Positions 1-13,181 of a stretch of 64,000 nucleotides of DNA are shown here, piece after piece. The notes below the pieces were generated by a model, which searched no databases, was not told the origin of the DNA, and saw nothing but the letters and a program-made list of their open reading frames with translations. The stretch lies in contig JARFJB010001495.1 of NCBI GenBank assembly GCA_036346205.1, positions 5,763,501-5,827,500 on the forward strand. The letters are read 5' to 3'. This DNA is from Vesta saturnalis (taxonomy: Eukaryota > Arthropoda > Insecta > Coleoptera > Lampyridae). Every line of letters starts with the position of its first letter. Within the stretch, counting starts at the first letter, position 1. A program made the translations under genes and the position numbers.

Positions 1-1649
<1,649 letters not shown>

Positions 1650-1840
1650 TTGCAAACAAATGCTTTGTCGTCATTACCTGTCACCGATTCTGTCACTTAA
1701 TATTATGATAAAATTGTAATTATCCTTGTTGTTACCCTGTTTGCCGAGTTGTTGTTTTTAGAGTAATTGTCGTTATTTTTACTGTTGTCGTTATTGTTGT
1801 TTATTGTTGAATAGTTAATATTGTGCATTTATCGTCGAAT

Positions 1841-2884
1841 ATGCCGGGTGAGCATTATAGCCATGAAGAAAAGTTTGATATGCTAACGTGCTACATTTTG
1901 TGCCACAAAATGATGTAAATTGGCAGCAATGTATCTTAATACATATTCAGAAAGAAGGCAGCCATGTAAGTCCATTTTCTTAAAGCTGGCTCGAAATTTA
2001 AAAGAATATGGTTCATTTAAAAGCCTATTTTAACTCGAAACAAGGAGTCTTTAGAAGAAACCCAAAATAATGTTTTACAAGCAGTTGTTGAGAACCCTGA
2101 AATATCAACTAGGCAAATCAAAGATATGTAGGAGTTGCCAAATCCACAGCTCAATTTATTTTGCGTAAAAATAGATATCACCCCTATAAATTTAGGATTT
2201 GCCAAGGACTTGAACCAGGGATTGAACGGCGCCGGCATTTTTGCCGGCGCGTGTGAAGAAAATTTAAATTTCCCTTCAAAAATAATATGGTCCGACGAAA
2301 GCATGGTCACTAATAATGGTATCTTCAACCGCCGCAATACGCATTACTGGGCTCAACAAAATCCGCGTGTTAGAAAATATCGAGAGATCAAGAAAGTTTT
2401 GGGTTTAATATGTGGTGTGGAATTTTAGGAACTAAAATCCTAGGTCCATTTTTTACCATAATTCATTAACCGGAGAACGATACCTTCATTTATTGCGAAA
2501 TGATTTAGAAGACTGTTTAGATAATTTACCTCTGGCACAGGTCAATAGCTGTTGGTTTCAACAAGACGGTGCTCCTGCACATAATTCTAGGCAAGTTCGA
2601 GAGTATCTCTCGCGGCGATTTCCTGGAAAGTGGATTGGAACCTCTAGTGAAGTGTCTTGGCCAGCGCGATCCCCGGACTTAACCTCTGGACTTCTTCATA
2701 TGGGGTTTTGTTAAAACCGAGTTTTCCAATATTCTTTTGAATCTGAACAGCAGTTACGAGAATGTGTAACGGCCGCATTTAACAGTATTACACCAGAGAT
2801 GTTACGTGATGTTTTAAGCTCTACAGTTAGAAGATCATACTTATGCTTAGAAAATAACGGAAACCTGTTTGAACACCTGCTTTG
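1841..2884 (+). pseudogene. DDE transposase, DUF4817-type, broken (copy 1)
   Basis: The start ATG at 1841 gives a typical N terminus (MPGEHYSHEEKFDML), as in insect transposases with a DUF4817 helix-turn-helix domain. Several frames are needed to follow the protein. The first catalytic aspartate is in IIWSDES near 2295. The second is in WFQQDGAPAH near 2570. The third would lie after RSPDLT near 2685, but a frameshift there destroys the expected PLD motif. The C terminus NNGNLFEHL ends at 2884. In intact relatives the second and third carboxylates are 41 residues apart. Stops and frameshifts after codon 20 and around 2030, 2130, 2430 and 2700 show that it is dead. The minus-strand frame at 2017-2337 is a shadow. 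Confidence 0.85.
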
Positions 2885-2941
2885 AATTAAATATACAATG
2901 CGTTAATTTCTTTGTTTTCGTTACTTAAAAAATTTCATTAC

Positions 2942-3411
2942 TCGCCTACTTAAAAATACCTATAAGAAATAGAAAAATGCAATTAATTTTCCTTTTAACT
3001 AAATAAAATATGGCATGTGATACATCGTTGAATTTGTAATAAAAATGGAATTAGATACAGGGTGTACATTTTTTCGGGCCATATAAAAAAATAAAGTTGA
3101 TGATGGTTTCTTGAAAACGAAACGTCGGATATAAAATCTAAAAATACCATCATGTAGTACCTTAAAAGTGCCAATGAGAAAGTGTTGTTAGTTTTTTGAT
3201 ATTTCTGCAAATAAAGTCAGAAAAAAATAAAATCGATATTGTCAAATTCCGTTTTTTCCAAATATCTCAGCAGGGCATGAAAATTTTTCAAGTTTCTAAA
3301 CGGCATGTAAATAAGCTTCAAAGAACACAACTTTTTCCTAATTTAACCTAAGCTGTATCTCCAACAAGTACTGAGATTCCCATGGTGAGGATCATTATCT
3401 TGGACACACTG
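2942..3411 (-). repeat. Right TIR of transposon copy 1
   Basis: Inverted partner of 1187-1649. It ends in ...GGACACACTG followed by TA. The left tip reads TTTGTCC where this one reads TGTGTCC, one of few differences. Confidence 0.9.
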
Positions 3412-4203
3412 TATATATATCCTTGCGATATTGCAGGTTCACATTCCATTAATATAGTAATTTGATAGTAATCTCATTATATTTAAAATTTACATTAATT
3501 TTACATACATAAAGACAACATTTGCATCAATTGGTGCTTGAATCTCTATGGCGCAGATGGTTAGCGCGGTACTCTAGCAAAGTACAGGTCATAGTTAAAC
3601 TTTTTATTTATATATTTAATAAAATTAATAATAATTTTGAATTACATATATGTAGTTTCATTCAAATAAAGTTGGATATGATTCATTCTTAAAATTACAC
3701 GAACTAAGATTTAGGCGACGTAAGTCTTCATTAAACCAGCAAAGTATCTTTTAGTTAATATGGCAGATGTCTCCACATAAATTTCCATAAAATGTCAAAG
3801 AAAATTGAAAATTATTTAATGTTTTTAGATTTTAAACTAAAAAAATTATCCTATATGTCCACTTATTTTAGTGATAGAGTCAAACATATTTTGCTACGAC
3901 AGTGAATCGTTATAATGTAGAACATGGTTTGATTATGATTACATACCATCATAATACATAACCAATATATTTGTAAGTAAACAAATACTTTTTTTGTTTA
4001 TTATAAATTAAATCATTTCAGGTGGAAAAATTGATAAAAGTTGCAATTAGTTTGTTATTCTCAAGATTTATAACAACCCTTCTAGAAGCATAATTATTGC
4101 TTTTTAATCGATATAATTCTTGTAGATACTTTACAATAACATAAATATCGACATATTTGTGATTATTTCATTCTTGTAGAAGAAAGTGTGTACTGTGTAA
4201 TCT
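3412..4203. other. AT-rich spacer
   Basis: No coding region is visible. The only structured piece is the tRNA-like fragment listed at 3542-3590. Confidence 0.5.
3542..3590 (+). pseudogene. tRNA-like fragment (Ala-type anticodon AGC), 3' truncated
   Basis: The sequence contains an A-box-like TGGCGCAGATGG, a perfectly paired D stem (GCGC at 3551-3554 with GCGC at 3564-3567) and a perfectly paired anticodon stem (GTACT/AGTAC, 3569-3573 with 3581-3585). The 7-nt loop CTAGCAA carries AGC at 3576-3578. No T arm or matching 3' acceptor strand follows. It may be a truncated tRNA pseudogene or the head of a tRNA-derived SINE. Confidence 0.4.
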
Positions 4204-4501
4204 AGCAAACAAAAAACACCCACGTACCACACAAAATTAAAAAACACCGAACGCGTTTCGATAGCTACGCTATCATCATCAGCGGTCGACTAGGGCGGAC
4301 TAAAGAAAATTTCCAACATATATACCATCAGAGAGTAACGCTTCGTTGCTAATCTGGTGAAAGTGAAAGTGAAAGTTATGAAAGTTTAATGAGTTCAGAG
4401 TAGCCTAAAGGTCCTTGATCATCATTATTCATTAGAATTTGTTTGTTTTGAAGATCTCTAAACTTTCATAACAATCAAGTTCGTGCTTATTACTAACATG
4501 A
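4204..4501 (-). repeat. Terminal repeat of Penelope-like element, 3' arm
   Basis: Inverted match to 6208-6515. Both arms share an ACCCACGTACCACAC block, a run of GTGAAA repeats, and a block ending in CGTGCTTATTACTAACATG. Small differences distinguish the arms, including one indel in the poly-T tract. Confidence 0.88.
4251..4284 (-). ncRNA. Possible hammerhead-ribozyme core, first copy
   Basis: On the minus strand the sequence reads CTGATGA, then a hairpin with stem GATAGC/GCTATC and loop GTA, then GAAAC. This is the order of the conserved hammerhead core around stem II. Penelope-like elements are known to carry hammerhead motifs in their terminal repeats. I could not identify convincing stems I and III or the cleavage triplet, so activity is not claimed. 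Confidence 0.35.
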
Positions 4502-4502
4502 T

Positions 4503-6170
4503 TTATGGCATATGTAGGGCTACGGCACACTTGTCCCAACGTTTGTATTTTATGTGAGCTAAATGTTCTTTAAAGTGAGTTTTGATAGGTCGTTTAGTTT
4601 GCCCCACATATATTTGTTCACAATTTTTACAATTAATCTTATAAATTCCAGACCTATCCCGCTTATCGCCATTATCTTTTGGATTGCCTAAAAGAGTTTG
4701 CAAACTATTATCTGAAGTAGTGACTGTTTTCAAATTAATTTTGGAAAAGATTTTAGGTAGACCTTTTGTATAAGCAGGATAGTTTGGTAACTTTACATAC
4801 TTTGTTTCTATTCGTTCTCTAGCGTTACCTAATGTAGTTACGTTCTTAACCCTCATCCTATGTGTTTGTTTCCTAACTATATTCATAACCACTTCATCTG
4901 AAAACCCATTGTATGCAGCAATTCCTTTAATAGTGCGCAATTCTTTATTATAATTTTGAACTGAAAGAGGAAAATTAGGCAATCTATGAGCCAAAAAGTT
5001 AAAAGCCGCGAATTTATGCTGTCTACTGTGATTTGAGTCATTGGTCATGAACTTTTTAGTGCTAGTTTCCTTACGATAAATATCTATATCTAGTTTACTA
5101 CCATTTCTTGTTACCAAAGTATCAAGGAACGGGAGACTGTCATTTGCCTCTATCTCATAGGTAAATTTGATTGTCGGAAATTTAGAATTTAAAGTTTCTA
5201 CAAAGTTCTCAACGCTACAAATTTTAGAATAGATTGGCTATAAACGGAGATAAGCTAGTGCCCATTGTCGTACCATGTTCTTGCTGGAAAAATTGATCGT
5301 TAATTTTGAAAAAGTTTTGTTTTAAAACATCTTCTAAATAAACTAAGGTTAGATCCATTGGAATGCTCGGAAACAGTGAACAAACGTCGAATGAGATTAA
5401 AATTTCATTTTCTGTAACTTCAATGTTTTTAATTTTATCAATAAACTCATACGAATTTGCCACACTGAAGTTGGGCTGGTGGTAGGAGAGATTATGGAAT
5501 TTACTAGATGACCGTTTGGACAGCGGATAAGTAGGTGAATTAATACCAGAAACAATGGGTTGCATAGCATTACCTAGTTTATGAATCTTAGGCAAGCAAT
5601 ACATTCTAGGTAGCACCGGATTGGATACCGTTAGTCGAAACCTAAGAGAGTCATCCACAACTCTTTTACATTCTAATAAAACCTTCCTAGTTGAAGTAAT
5701 CATTTTAGGAAGAGGATCTTTGGTAATTACTGAATAAGATCCTGAACTTAAGAGTTCTTTGACTGAAACAAAATAATCCTCTTTGTTTAAAATGACTACT
5801 TGATTGCCTTTATCTGCTTTGAGGTAAAAACAATTTTTACTTTTGAGATCTTTAACAATTCGAAGTTCTGAATGATTTAAATAAAATTTTGACTCCTGCT
5901 GGATATTTTCCGAAATTTGAATTTTACTGGCATGTCTAACGTACTTTTTGCAATTTTCATCCAATGATTTAATCGAACTTTCTATACCTATTTTATCCAA
6001 CAGAGGTTTGTTAAAATTAAGATTATATTTCAAACCTTTATTTAACAAATCTATTGCTTCTTTATTAAAAGTCTCAGAAGATTTGTTAATAACGATATTT
6101 TCGTTTGTGGCATTACCATTCTGCTTGTCTTGTTTGTTGGATCTACATAATTTTAACAATTTCTTCTGAA
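4503..6170 (-). pseudogene. Penelope-like reverse transcriptase with GIY-YIG endonuclease, deleted
   Basis: The N-terminal part (6159-5224) contains the RT palm regions: LKADKGNQVVIL, PRMYCLPKIHK, motif A FDVCSLFPSIP and motif B HGTTMGTSLSPFIANLF. The C-terminal part (about 5190-4503, another frame) resumes with TIKFTYEIEAND and LPFLDTLV. It ends with the endonuclease domain, showing GIYKINC, a CxxC pair, YVGQT and an HFKEHLAH segment. Between IANLF and the resumption, the stretch that should hold the catalytic xxDD motif (motif C) is absent, and the frame changes. In the element this protein would prime and copy RNA at chromosomal nicks. This copy cannot polymerise. The stop after HMP at 4503 may be near the natural C terminus. 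Confidence 0.88.
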
Positions 6171-6207
6171 TTAAAAATCATGTAGTAGATGAGGTATCAT
6201 TAATCAG

Positions 6208-6515
6208 ACATGTTAGTAATAAGCACGAACTTGATTGTTATGAAAGTTTAGAGATCTTCAAAAACAAACAAATTCTAATGAATAATGGTGATCAGGGACG
6301 TTTAGGCTACTCCGAACTCATTAAACTTTCATAACTTTCACTTTCACTTTCACCAGATTAGCAACGAAGCGTTACTCGCTGATATATATGTTGGAAATTT
6401 TCTTTAGTCCACCCTAGTCGACCGCTGATGATGATAGCGTAGCTATTGAAACGCGTACGGTGTTTTTTAATTTTTTTTTAATTTTGTGTGGTACGTGGGT
6501 GTATTTTGTTTGTTA
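6208..6515 (+). repeat. Terminal repeat of Penelope-like element, 5' arm
   Basis: Inverted partner of 4204-4501, lying upstream of the RT gene. It contains the second copy of the hammerhead-like core. Confidence 0.88.
6423..6455 (+). ncRNA. Possible hammerhead-ribozyme core, second copy
   Basis: Same CTGATGA - hairpin - GAAAC arrangement as at 4251-4284, here on the plus strand. One stem II base differs (GCTATT instead of GCTATC), turning a G-C pair into a G-T wobble. The same caveats about missing stems apply. Confidence 0.3.
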
Positions 6516-6767
6516 CAGATCCTGCCATAGTTCCAGATTTTTCAAGTGTAATGTAGTTCGAAGTATAACGAAATTGTAGATGTTTAATGTTTTGATTTAG
6601 TACATGTTTAAATAGATTTCATATTGCTCCAAGTTAAATGAAAAGCAATTTACATAAATTAGTGCATGTATTTAGTCCACCTATTGTAGAGTTATCAAGA
6701 TGTTATGTAAAAATTAGAATATATTGCATTGGAATTAAAACATTCAAATTAAAAAAAAAATTCACTA
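6516..6767. other. AT-rich spacer
   Basis: Nothing recognisable; it separates the Penelope-like element from a transposase remnant. Confidence 0.4.
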
Positions 6768-7870
6768 TCAATGTCACTCTCAGAAGTGGAATCGTTAGCA
6801 AATATAATTAATGGTTGCACAACCTCAAAATGTTTTTCAATTTCCCACCACTCCAACATAGACACTTCGGCATGTTTAATGCATTTCTGCCAATATGTCC
6901 CATCAATCCATTGCAAAGATTCCGTCCATATTTATTTTACATGGTCATCGTTAAATTTGGAATCATGTCTTCCGATATTTTTGTTGTAGTGTTCTTTGCA
7001 GTTTGCCCACACCAGTTCAATTGCATTAAATTGACAGTGATATGATGGTAACCGTAATACTCTATCTTCACACTTGTGTACTATTTCGTACACCTTTGGT
7101 ATCGCATTGTCTGCAATTAATTGCAGTAATTCTTTTTTAAATCAGCTAGGTTCATAACCTATGTTGGAATGATAACTATCATTGCCCATTACCTACAATT
7201 AAAGATGGTACTTTTAAATTTGCAATGAAACTATTTTCAAACCGCTCACTCCGCACACATATCTCCGTGCTAGCCTGCACTTTGTAGAAAACAAAAGTGA
7301 AGCATCGGAAATAAATCCATCTTCATTACCTGCATGAACAACTATACATCTAAAAAATACAGTTATTTTATTAGGAATTATAATGTAACAACTAAATTAC
7401 AACAAACCTTTTTTCTTTGCCCATTGACTTCTTGATTCATGCTCGACTAAAAATCCATCTAAGAATACAGTTTTGTATAATTTTACTTTATTTTTGTAAT
7501 ATTCTGTCATACACGATTGGCGATTCTTCCAGTAAACCTCTCTTAATATCATCTACTTTAAATAAAAATCAATTGCAATGTAAGAGACGTCTTAAGCTTC
7601 ATCTACTGAAATCGAAAACTTGGCTACTACTTAATTCTTTTTGTAATGATGCCATCATAACATGTATACCTACAAAAACAGGTATAGTACTAGACCTGCC
7701 TTGCATGTTTGTATTTACGTTTTGAATGCACTTCATAAATTTGTCTCTTTACAGCATCCTTGCACATAGTCATAAACTTCGGTGGACTTAGAATTCGTAC
7801 GGTTTCTCCGATTATCTGGTGACTGTGGACGTTTATTTTCTTTTTGGGCTTCTGTAACCATTTTTTGTAG
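6768..7870 (-). pseudogene. Tc1-like DDE_3 transposase remnant
   Basis: Reading the minus strand in shifting frames recovers the motifs of a common insect DDE_3-type transposase. These are FLDGFLVEHESRSQW near 7440 (first aspartate), RCIVVHAGNEDGFISDA near 7340, VMGNDSYHSN near 7180, LIADNAIPKVYEIVHKC near 7110, and LPSYHCQFNAIELVWANCK near 7040 (acidic third position). The protein ends near 6771 with a Ser/Asp-rich tail. The second catalytic aspartate, expected as VMD, reads VMG. Stops and frameshifts are frequent, including an in-frame TAA near 6932. No terminal repeats were found. This family differs from the long-TIR transposons around it. Confidence 0.65.
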
Positions 7871-8254
7871 CACTAACTGTACTTATACTAACCCCACATG
7901 CTTTAGACGTACTACATATCTTGAAAAAATCCAAATACTTATCCGAACAATTCACAGATCCAGATCCTTATCCTAGTTAACTTTCCTTAATTAAATCCTA
8001 TTATTCCCGTAATTGCATTCCTAAAATGTTTAAAATCCATCAATTGCGCACCTTTCTCACCAAATTCCAACTCCCCCTACCAAAGAATCACAACGCCTTT
8101 CCTATAAAAACGTCCGGAATCCTAAAAACTTTCTCTTCTCTTTCGATAAAACCACCAGCCTGGTCCTCTTCACTTTCGAGAAACCAAACCTGACTCCTCT
8201 GTTCCCTTTGAGAAACCGGCCTGCTCTTCGAGAAAACTAGAACGCTTGAATCTA
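7871..8254. other. Unassigned sequence
   Basis: Mixed composition with a mildly C-rich stretch at 8080-8250 (repeated GAGAAAC-type words). No gene or repeat family was recognised. Confidence 0.4.
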
Positions 8255-8445
8255 ACTTACACGCACACACAAACACACGCACACGCGCACATACGCTCAC
8301 GAGTACCCGCGCATACGCACACACGCGCACATGCACATACGCACACGCGCACACGAGCACACGCCCGCACGTGCGCCCACGCACACACGCACACATGCAC
8401 ACACTCACACACGCACATACGCATACACGCACACAATTTACACGC
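8255..8445. repeat. CA/CACG-rich microsatellite
   Basis: Imperfect alternation of CACA and CGCA words. All reading frames through it give Thr-His or Val-Cys runs and are artefacts of the repeat. Confidence 0.9.
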
Positions 8446-9854
8446 GCTTCCCGACCACCTCACCTAGAAACAAACTCGCAGGTTTTCAAACCGTGTGTTT
8501 TTGTGTCACCTTCTCGGCAGACGTTAGTCAGCTAATGCAGAGCAAAACTCGAATCCTAGCCCGATATCGGTGCAAAATCGCAAGCAACACACCATCACTC
8601 GTCCCCAGGCGCTCGGTGTACAACCGCCCAGTTCGACCCTCGCATCTAGGCGAAAAGCCGAAGGTGACCTGTATAACATTTCGTTCAACCTGACTATTTA
8701 TATCCCTTACACATTAACCAAACTCAACAAGTATATCTGATTCAGCTCGTATAGATCAGAAAGCAATATTTTATATTCCTGTTATTTCATAAATTGTGTT
8801 CCTGCTAATTTTCCTTATTATCAAAAAAGAATAAAGTTCCATTCGCATCATTAAATCTTACATAAATATAATCAAAATTTATATGCTTTAATAATAAAGG
8901 TTGATTAGAATAAAAAGTTCCATTTCATTAAAGAAAAAAAAAATTGATAAGACCATATTTCTCTATTCAATTATTGTAGATTGAACCAGACAAAATCTAA
9001 GCGTTTTGCGATTTCAATTAAAAACAAAGGAACAAAAAATAAAATAAAAATGTTGCGTTCGAAATTCTATTTTTGCTAAAATAAAATTTACCTTCTTTTA
9101 ATGTAAACTGGTAAATGCTACAAGTTCACGTCTACATTATAAAAGAAAATTGATAAAAATATTACTTTTAAGCGTATTGAATTAAAATAACTTTTGATAC
9201 CATTGATAACATTAAAACGCGTTTTGTACATTCAACTCCTTTTCTTTAAAATTATAAAAGATTTTAGAAAAACGTTAAGCCTTACAATTAAAATAAAACA
9301 ATACTTCAATTGTCCTGTTAATGTTATTGATATCCAAAAGATTAGAGTAAATTGCTTAATAAAAATTAATCAATAAAACCCACCTATCGCCTTTAATTAA
9401 AATCGTGCGTATTGACTTTGTATTGATTTACAAACAATAGATAGGCAATTTTCTATACACTGTCGAGAATTAGACAAGAAATCCACACTTGTAAAGATAA
9501 GAAGACACTTCCAATATAAATTCTTTTTTGTAATAAATCATAAAGTACATTTTGGTTTAACAACCTATGATAAACAAGATCAGCCATCTTCCAAACTGTA
9601 AGGACGATAACAGAGTTAAAGATTTCTGATTTACCCATAGACGTTTTCCTCCTTCGTTAAAGTAATTAAATTATTAATTAGTATAAAAGCACTAATAAAC
9701 ACTCCCTAGTTTATTAGAAAGCTGACTTTTGGGGCAGAAACCCGTTAATTAATTTGATTGCAAGAAAGTTCCGAGACCCCGTAGTACCAGCAACCCACAA
9801 TACCCCACCAGCGTCCAGAGTTGCCTATCCAGAGAAGCAGATTTAAGTTTAAAA

Positions 9855-9857
<3 letters not shown>
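8446..9857. other. Unassigned sequence
   Basis: 8446-8690 is more GC-rich than its surroundings and contains a GTTCGACCCTC word resembling a pol III B box, without a tRNA fold that I could build. The remainder is AT-rich with no supported gene. Confidence 0.4.

Positions 9858-9910
<53 letters not shown>
9858..9910. repeat. (TA)n microsatellite
   Basis: About 50 bp of TA repeats. The following GGGTGGTCCAGACCACC looks like the tip of a TA-targeting transposon or MITE, but no second end was found. Confidence 0.9.
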
Positions 9911-9914
<4 letters not shown>

Positions 9915-10878
9915 GGTCCAGACCACCGTCCACCCGTTTTATAACTCAGGGGCTCTTGAAAATTTTTAACAAATAGCCGGGGAGCCTTATTAATATTGTT
10001 CTCTATCGAATGACCCGAAATTTGTATCCCCCAAACCCAACCTAGCGAGGCAGAAGGGGGGGAAATTTGTAATTTGAAATGGAAACCCCAATTTTTTATT
10101 ACATACATCGATTATAATCATAAAAATATGAAGAATTTATTCGAAACACTTTTTTGTCGTGGCAATAGGTGGCGCTGTAATCGCAAAAACTAATTTTTTT
10201 TCTGCGTTTTTCGCCATATCGCTGGGCATTTACTAGCGTACGACAATGTGTACAATTGTGAACATCATTTTTTCTATTTTTTACAATCGTAATATCAAAA
10301 CGTTGCTAATATTTATGTTTATAAGAAAACATTTTACTTCACTGAAATTAAAAACAAACACAATTTCCGTTCTAGGGAGGTTGTGGAAAATGATATTTAT
10401 GATACTTATGCATTACGTGACAAAAAAAAAACGTTCCTGCCGATTTTTCTTTTGTCACAGATGTTGTTAGAACTCGATTTAGAAACGTATTCATAATTTG
10501 ATACAGAAGAAAACTGGATTCAATTTCAAACAGAATAAAGATCAGTGAAAATAATTGAACGAGAATTATTTAAACGTAAAATAGATTAAACAGCAAATTT
10601 CTAACAACAATATTGATTACAGATGAAGAATAAAAAATTGTTTTACAAATGTAGATTAAAAAGCTTAATTACAACATTAAAATTGTTCAATGTATAAGAA
10701 TTACTAACAAAAAAATGAAGTAAAAAAGTGCAGATGAATACATGTGAGTCGAGCAAAGAAAGTGTACAGAACGACTAACTTTCTGAACAGAATATTATTA
10801 AAATAATGTAAATATCAGTTTCAAAGGTGTTCAATGTGTGTACCATTTTGCATGATATTATGAGTCATGTAGGTTATA
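9911..10878. other. Possible solo transposon end plus AT-rich DNA
   Basis: The first 300 bp begin with a transposon-like tip after (TA)n and are unlike the flanking DNA. No inverted partner could be located before 10880, and no coding region is supported. Confidence 0.3.
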
Positions 10879-10880
10879 TA

Positions 10881-11372
10881 AGTTGTCTAGAATCTTCCCC
10901 GCGTTCTGTGGCTATCTTTGTTATTATAAGAGATACATAGTCGGTTTAATTAGCAAAGTTGGGCAGAATTACATGATAATTCAAATACTGATAAGAAAAT
11001 TCAACATTGTTGCCAACTTTCTAAGATATCTGAAAATAACTAAAACAAATTTTCAATCGGCTATATCTTTCTTAATATTCAAAATACGAAAAAGTTATAA
11101 GAGAGACTTCTGATAGCTATTTTTACGCAAAAAGAGAAAATGCGAATAAAAAATTTTTTTAGTAATTATTTTTTGAGTTACAACCCAAACATACATTTTT
11201 TTTAAATGGCAACTATTGTTGGTTATGGACTCATTCGATGGATTATCTTTTTCTGATTTCAAACATGTATAGCTTTGTATGTTTAGTATTATTAGTTAAC
11301 TCACAATTTTCAAAAAATTGTAATTATAGTACTTACTAAATAAATGCAATGTTTGCCGTGGTGTGCTGTGAC
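10881..11372 (+). repeat. Left TIR of transposon copy 2
   Basis: Inverted match to 12600-13084, including shared words such as AATTCTGCCCAACTTTGC (in inverted form) and a TATAGCCGATTG-type block. The frame at 10883-11113 is translated TIR. Confidence 0.87.
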
Positions 11373-11478
11373 AATTAAAAACAAAACTCTGCACTGATTG
11401 ACTGTCAAACAGTAGATATTGAATTATTTATTGTAACCAGTTGTAGTTCGTACTTAAATAGTGAATATTAATTTATTA

Positions 11479-12484
11479 ATGGCTTATTCCTCTGAAGACA
11501 AAAATGATATGCTTTTTTGCTATTACGTGGTTAACAGAGATGCTAATGCTGCTTCGGAATTATATCTTCAAACTTATATGGAAGGAAGACAACCCGATGC
11601 GAGATTATTTGCCAAATTCGAATCGAATTTAAAAAAATATGGGGCTTTTACTAAGTCTCAAAATTTTAAAATTAATGTTACCACAGAAACAGAAGAACGT
11701 GTTTTAGTTTACGTCGAATTTAAACCTACTACATCTCTTCGTGAAATTGCGAACACTTCCAAAGATGAAGCTATTTTGAAGTTATTTTGAAACAAAATAA
11801 TTTTAAGTCATTGTATGTTGAAGATTATCAGACAGATTACTACATGGTTGATTAATGAAAGTCGATCAAACAATCAATTCTCGAAAACCATTATTTTTAC
11901 CGATTAAGCAAGATTTACAAACAACGGCATCTTCAATAGAAAAAATCATATCCAATGGTCCCAGGAAAATCCTCATATTACTGTTGAGAGAAGAGATCAA
12001 TATGCTTTTTCACTAAACGTTTGGTGCGATATTATTGATACCAAAATCCTTGGGCCGTTTTTTATGAATACAATTTATATTCCTTTTTACGAAACGAATT
12101 TGAAGAAATTTTGGACAGCCTTCCGTTGAACGTAAGTCAATATTTGAATTGTTTTCAACACGACGGGGCACCAGTACACAATGGATTACTTGTGTGTAAC
12201 TATTTACAAGAACGTTTTAATAATTGGATAGGAAATCGAGGTCCAATAGCTTGGCCGCCGCGATCTACAGACTTAACCGCCCTGGACTTTTTCTTGTGGG
12301 GTGCAATTAAAGACAAAGTGTACTGAATAAAACCTGGTAATCTAGACGATTTAAAATAAATAAAATTCGTGTTGCTATACAACAAATTAGAACCCAAAGT
12401 TTATTAAAAGTTCAAAATGAAATTTTAAAACGATGTCAAATGTGTGTTCAAAATAATGGAAGGCATTTCGAAGCACTTCTATGA
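11479..12484 (+). pseudogene. DDE transposase, DUF4817-type, broken (copy 2)
   Basis: The ATG at 11479 starts MAYSSEDKNDML, and the frame runs through the helix-turn-helix region (GRQPDARLFAKFESNLKKYGAF) to 11790. The catalytic domain is then split over frames. Near 11910 the first aspartate motif is followed at once by a stop (GAT TAA). The block NVWCDIIDTKILGPFF is at 12017-12066. CFQHDGAPVHN (12149-12182) holds the second aspartate and LTALDFFLWGAIK (about 12274-12312) the third, 40 residues later. The C terminus NNGRHFEALL ends at 12484. Loss of frame in at least three places makes it non-functional. Confidence 0.85.
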
Positions 12485-12599
12485 TTGTGTTATCTGTTTA
12501 TATTTTTGCTGTTACTCTTCGTTGTAAGTTAAATTTATCTAGAACTTTTTTATTTTGATAATGTAGTACATTATTTCTTGTTATTTTGTTATTTAAATG

Positions 12600-13084
12600 T
12601 TCACGGCACACTTTAATTTGTTTAATAAGTATTATAATTACCCTTTTTTTGAAAATTGTGAGTTAACTAGTAATATTAAACATACAAACCTATACATTTT
12701 TGAAATCAAAGAAAAATAAGCCACCGAATGAGTCCATAGTCAACTATAGTTACCATTTAAAAAAATGTATGTTTGGGTGTACATCGAAAAATAATTACTA
12801 AAAAAATTTTTATTCTCATTTTCCCATTTTGCGTAAAAATAGATATCAAAAGTCTCTCTTATAACTTTGTCGTATTTTGAATTTTAAAAAAGATATAGCC
12901 GATTGAAAGTTTGAACGATTTTTAGTTATTTTCAGATATCTTACAAAGTTGACAACAATGTTGAGTTTTCTTATCTGTATTTGAATTATCATATAATTCT
13001 GCCCAACTTTGCTAATTTAACCGACTCTATATCTCTTATAATAACAAAGACAGCCTACAACGTGGGTAGATTCTAGACACCCGG
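12600..13084 (-). repeat. Right TIR of transposon copy 2
   Basis: Inverted partner of 10881-11372, with scattered substitutions and small indels that indicate an old insertion. Confidence 0.87.
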
Positions 13085-13093
13085 TACACACAC

Positions 13094-13181
<88 letters not shown>

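Larger units (their letters stand above)
4204..6515 (-). mobile_element. Penelope-like retroelement with inverted terminal repeats
   Basis: A 2.3-kb unit in which about 300 bp at each end are inverted copies of one another and enclose a minus-strand reverse transcriptase followed by a GIY-YIG endonuclease domain. That domain order is diagnostic of Penelope-like elements, whose terminal repeats can be direct or inverted. The internal deletion described for the RT gene makes this copy non-functional. Confidence 0.88.
10881..13084 (+). mobile_element. Tc1/mariner-superfamily transposon with long TIRs, copy 2
   Basis: A 2.2-kb element with TA on both sides (10879-10880 and 13085-13086). TIRs of about 490 bp (10881-11372 and 12600-13084) enclose a broken plus-strand transposase. 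The tips share TGTCTAGAATCT about 4 bp from the ends. Sequence and TIRs differ from copies 1 and 3, so it is a related family and not the same one. Confidence 0.87.

Noticed and set aside
6771..7725. Plus-strand frames at 6771, 6815 and 7417
   Set aside because: The minus strand carries transposase motifs over the same region; the plus frames are shadows.
8088..8693. Overlapping 68-120 codon frames around the CA/CACG repeat
   Set aside because: Microsatellite translation; the non-repeat extensions show no motif.
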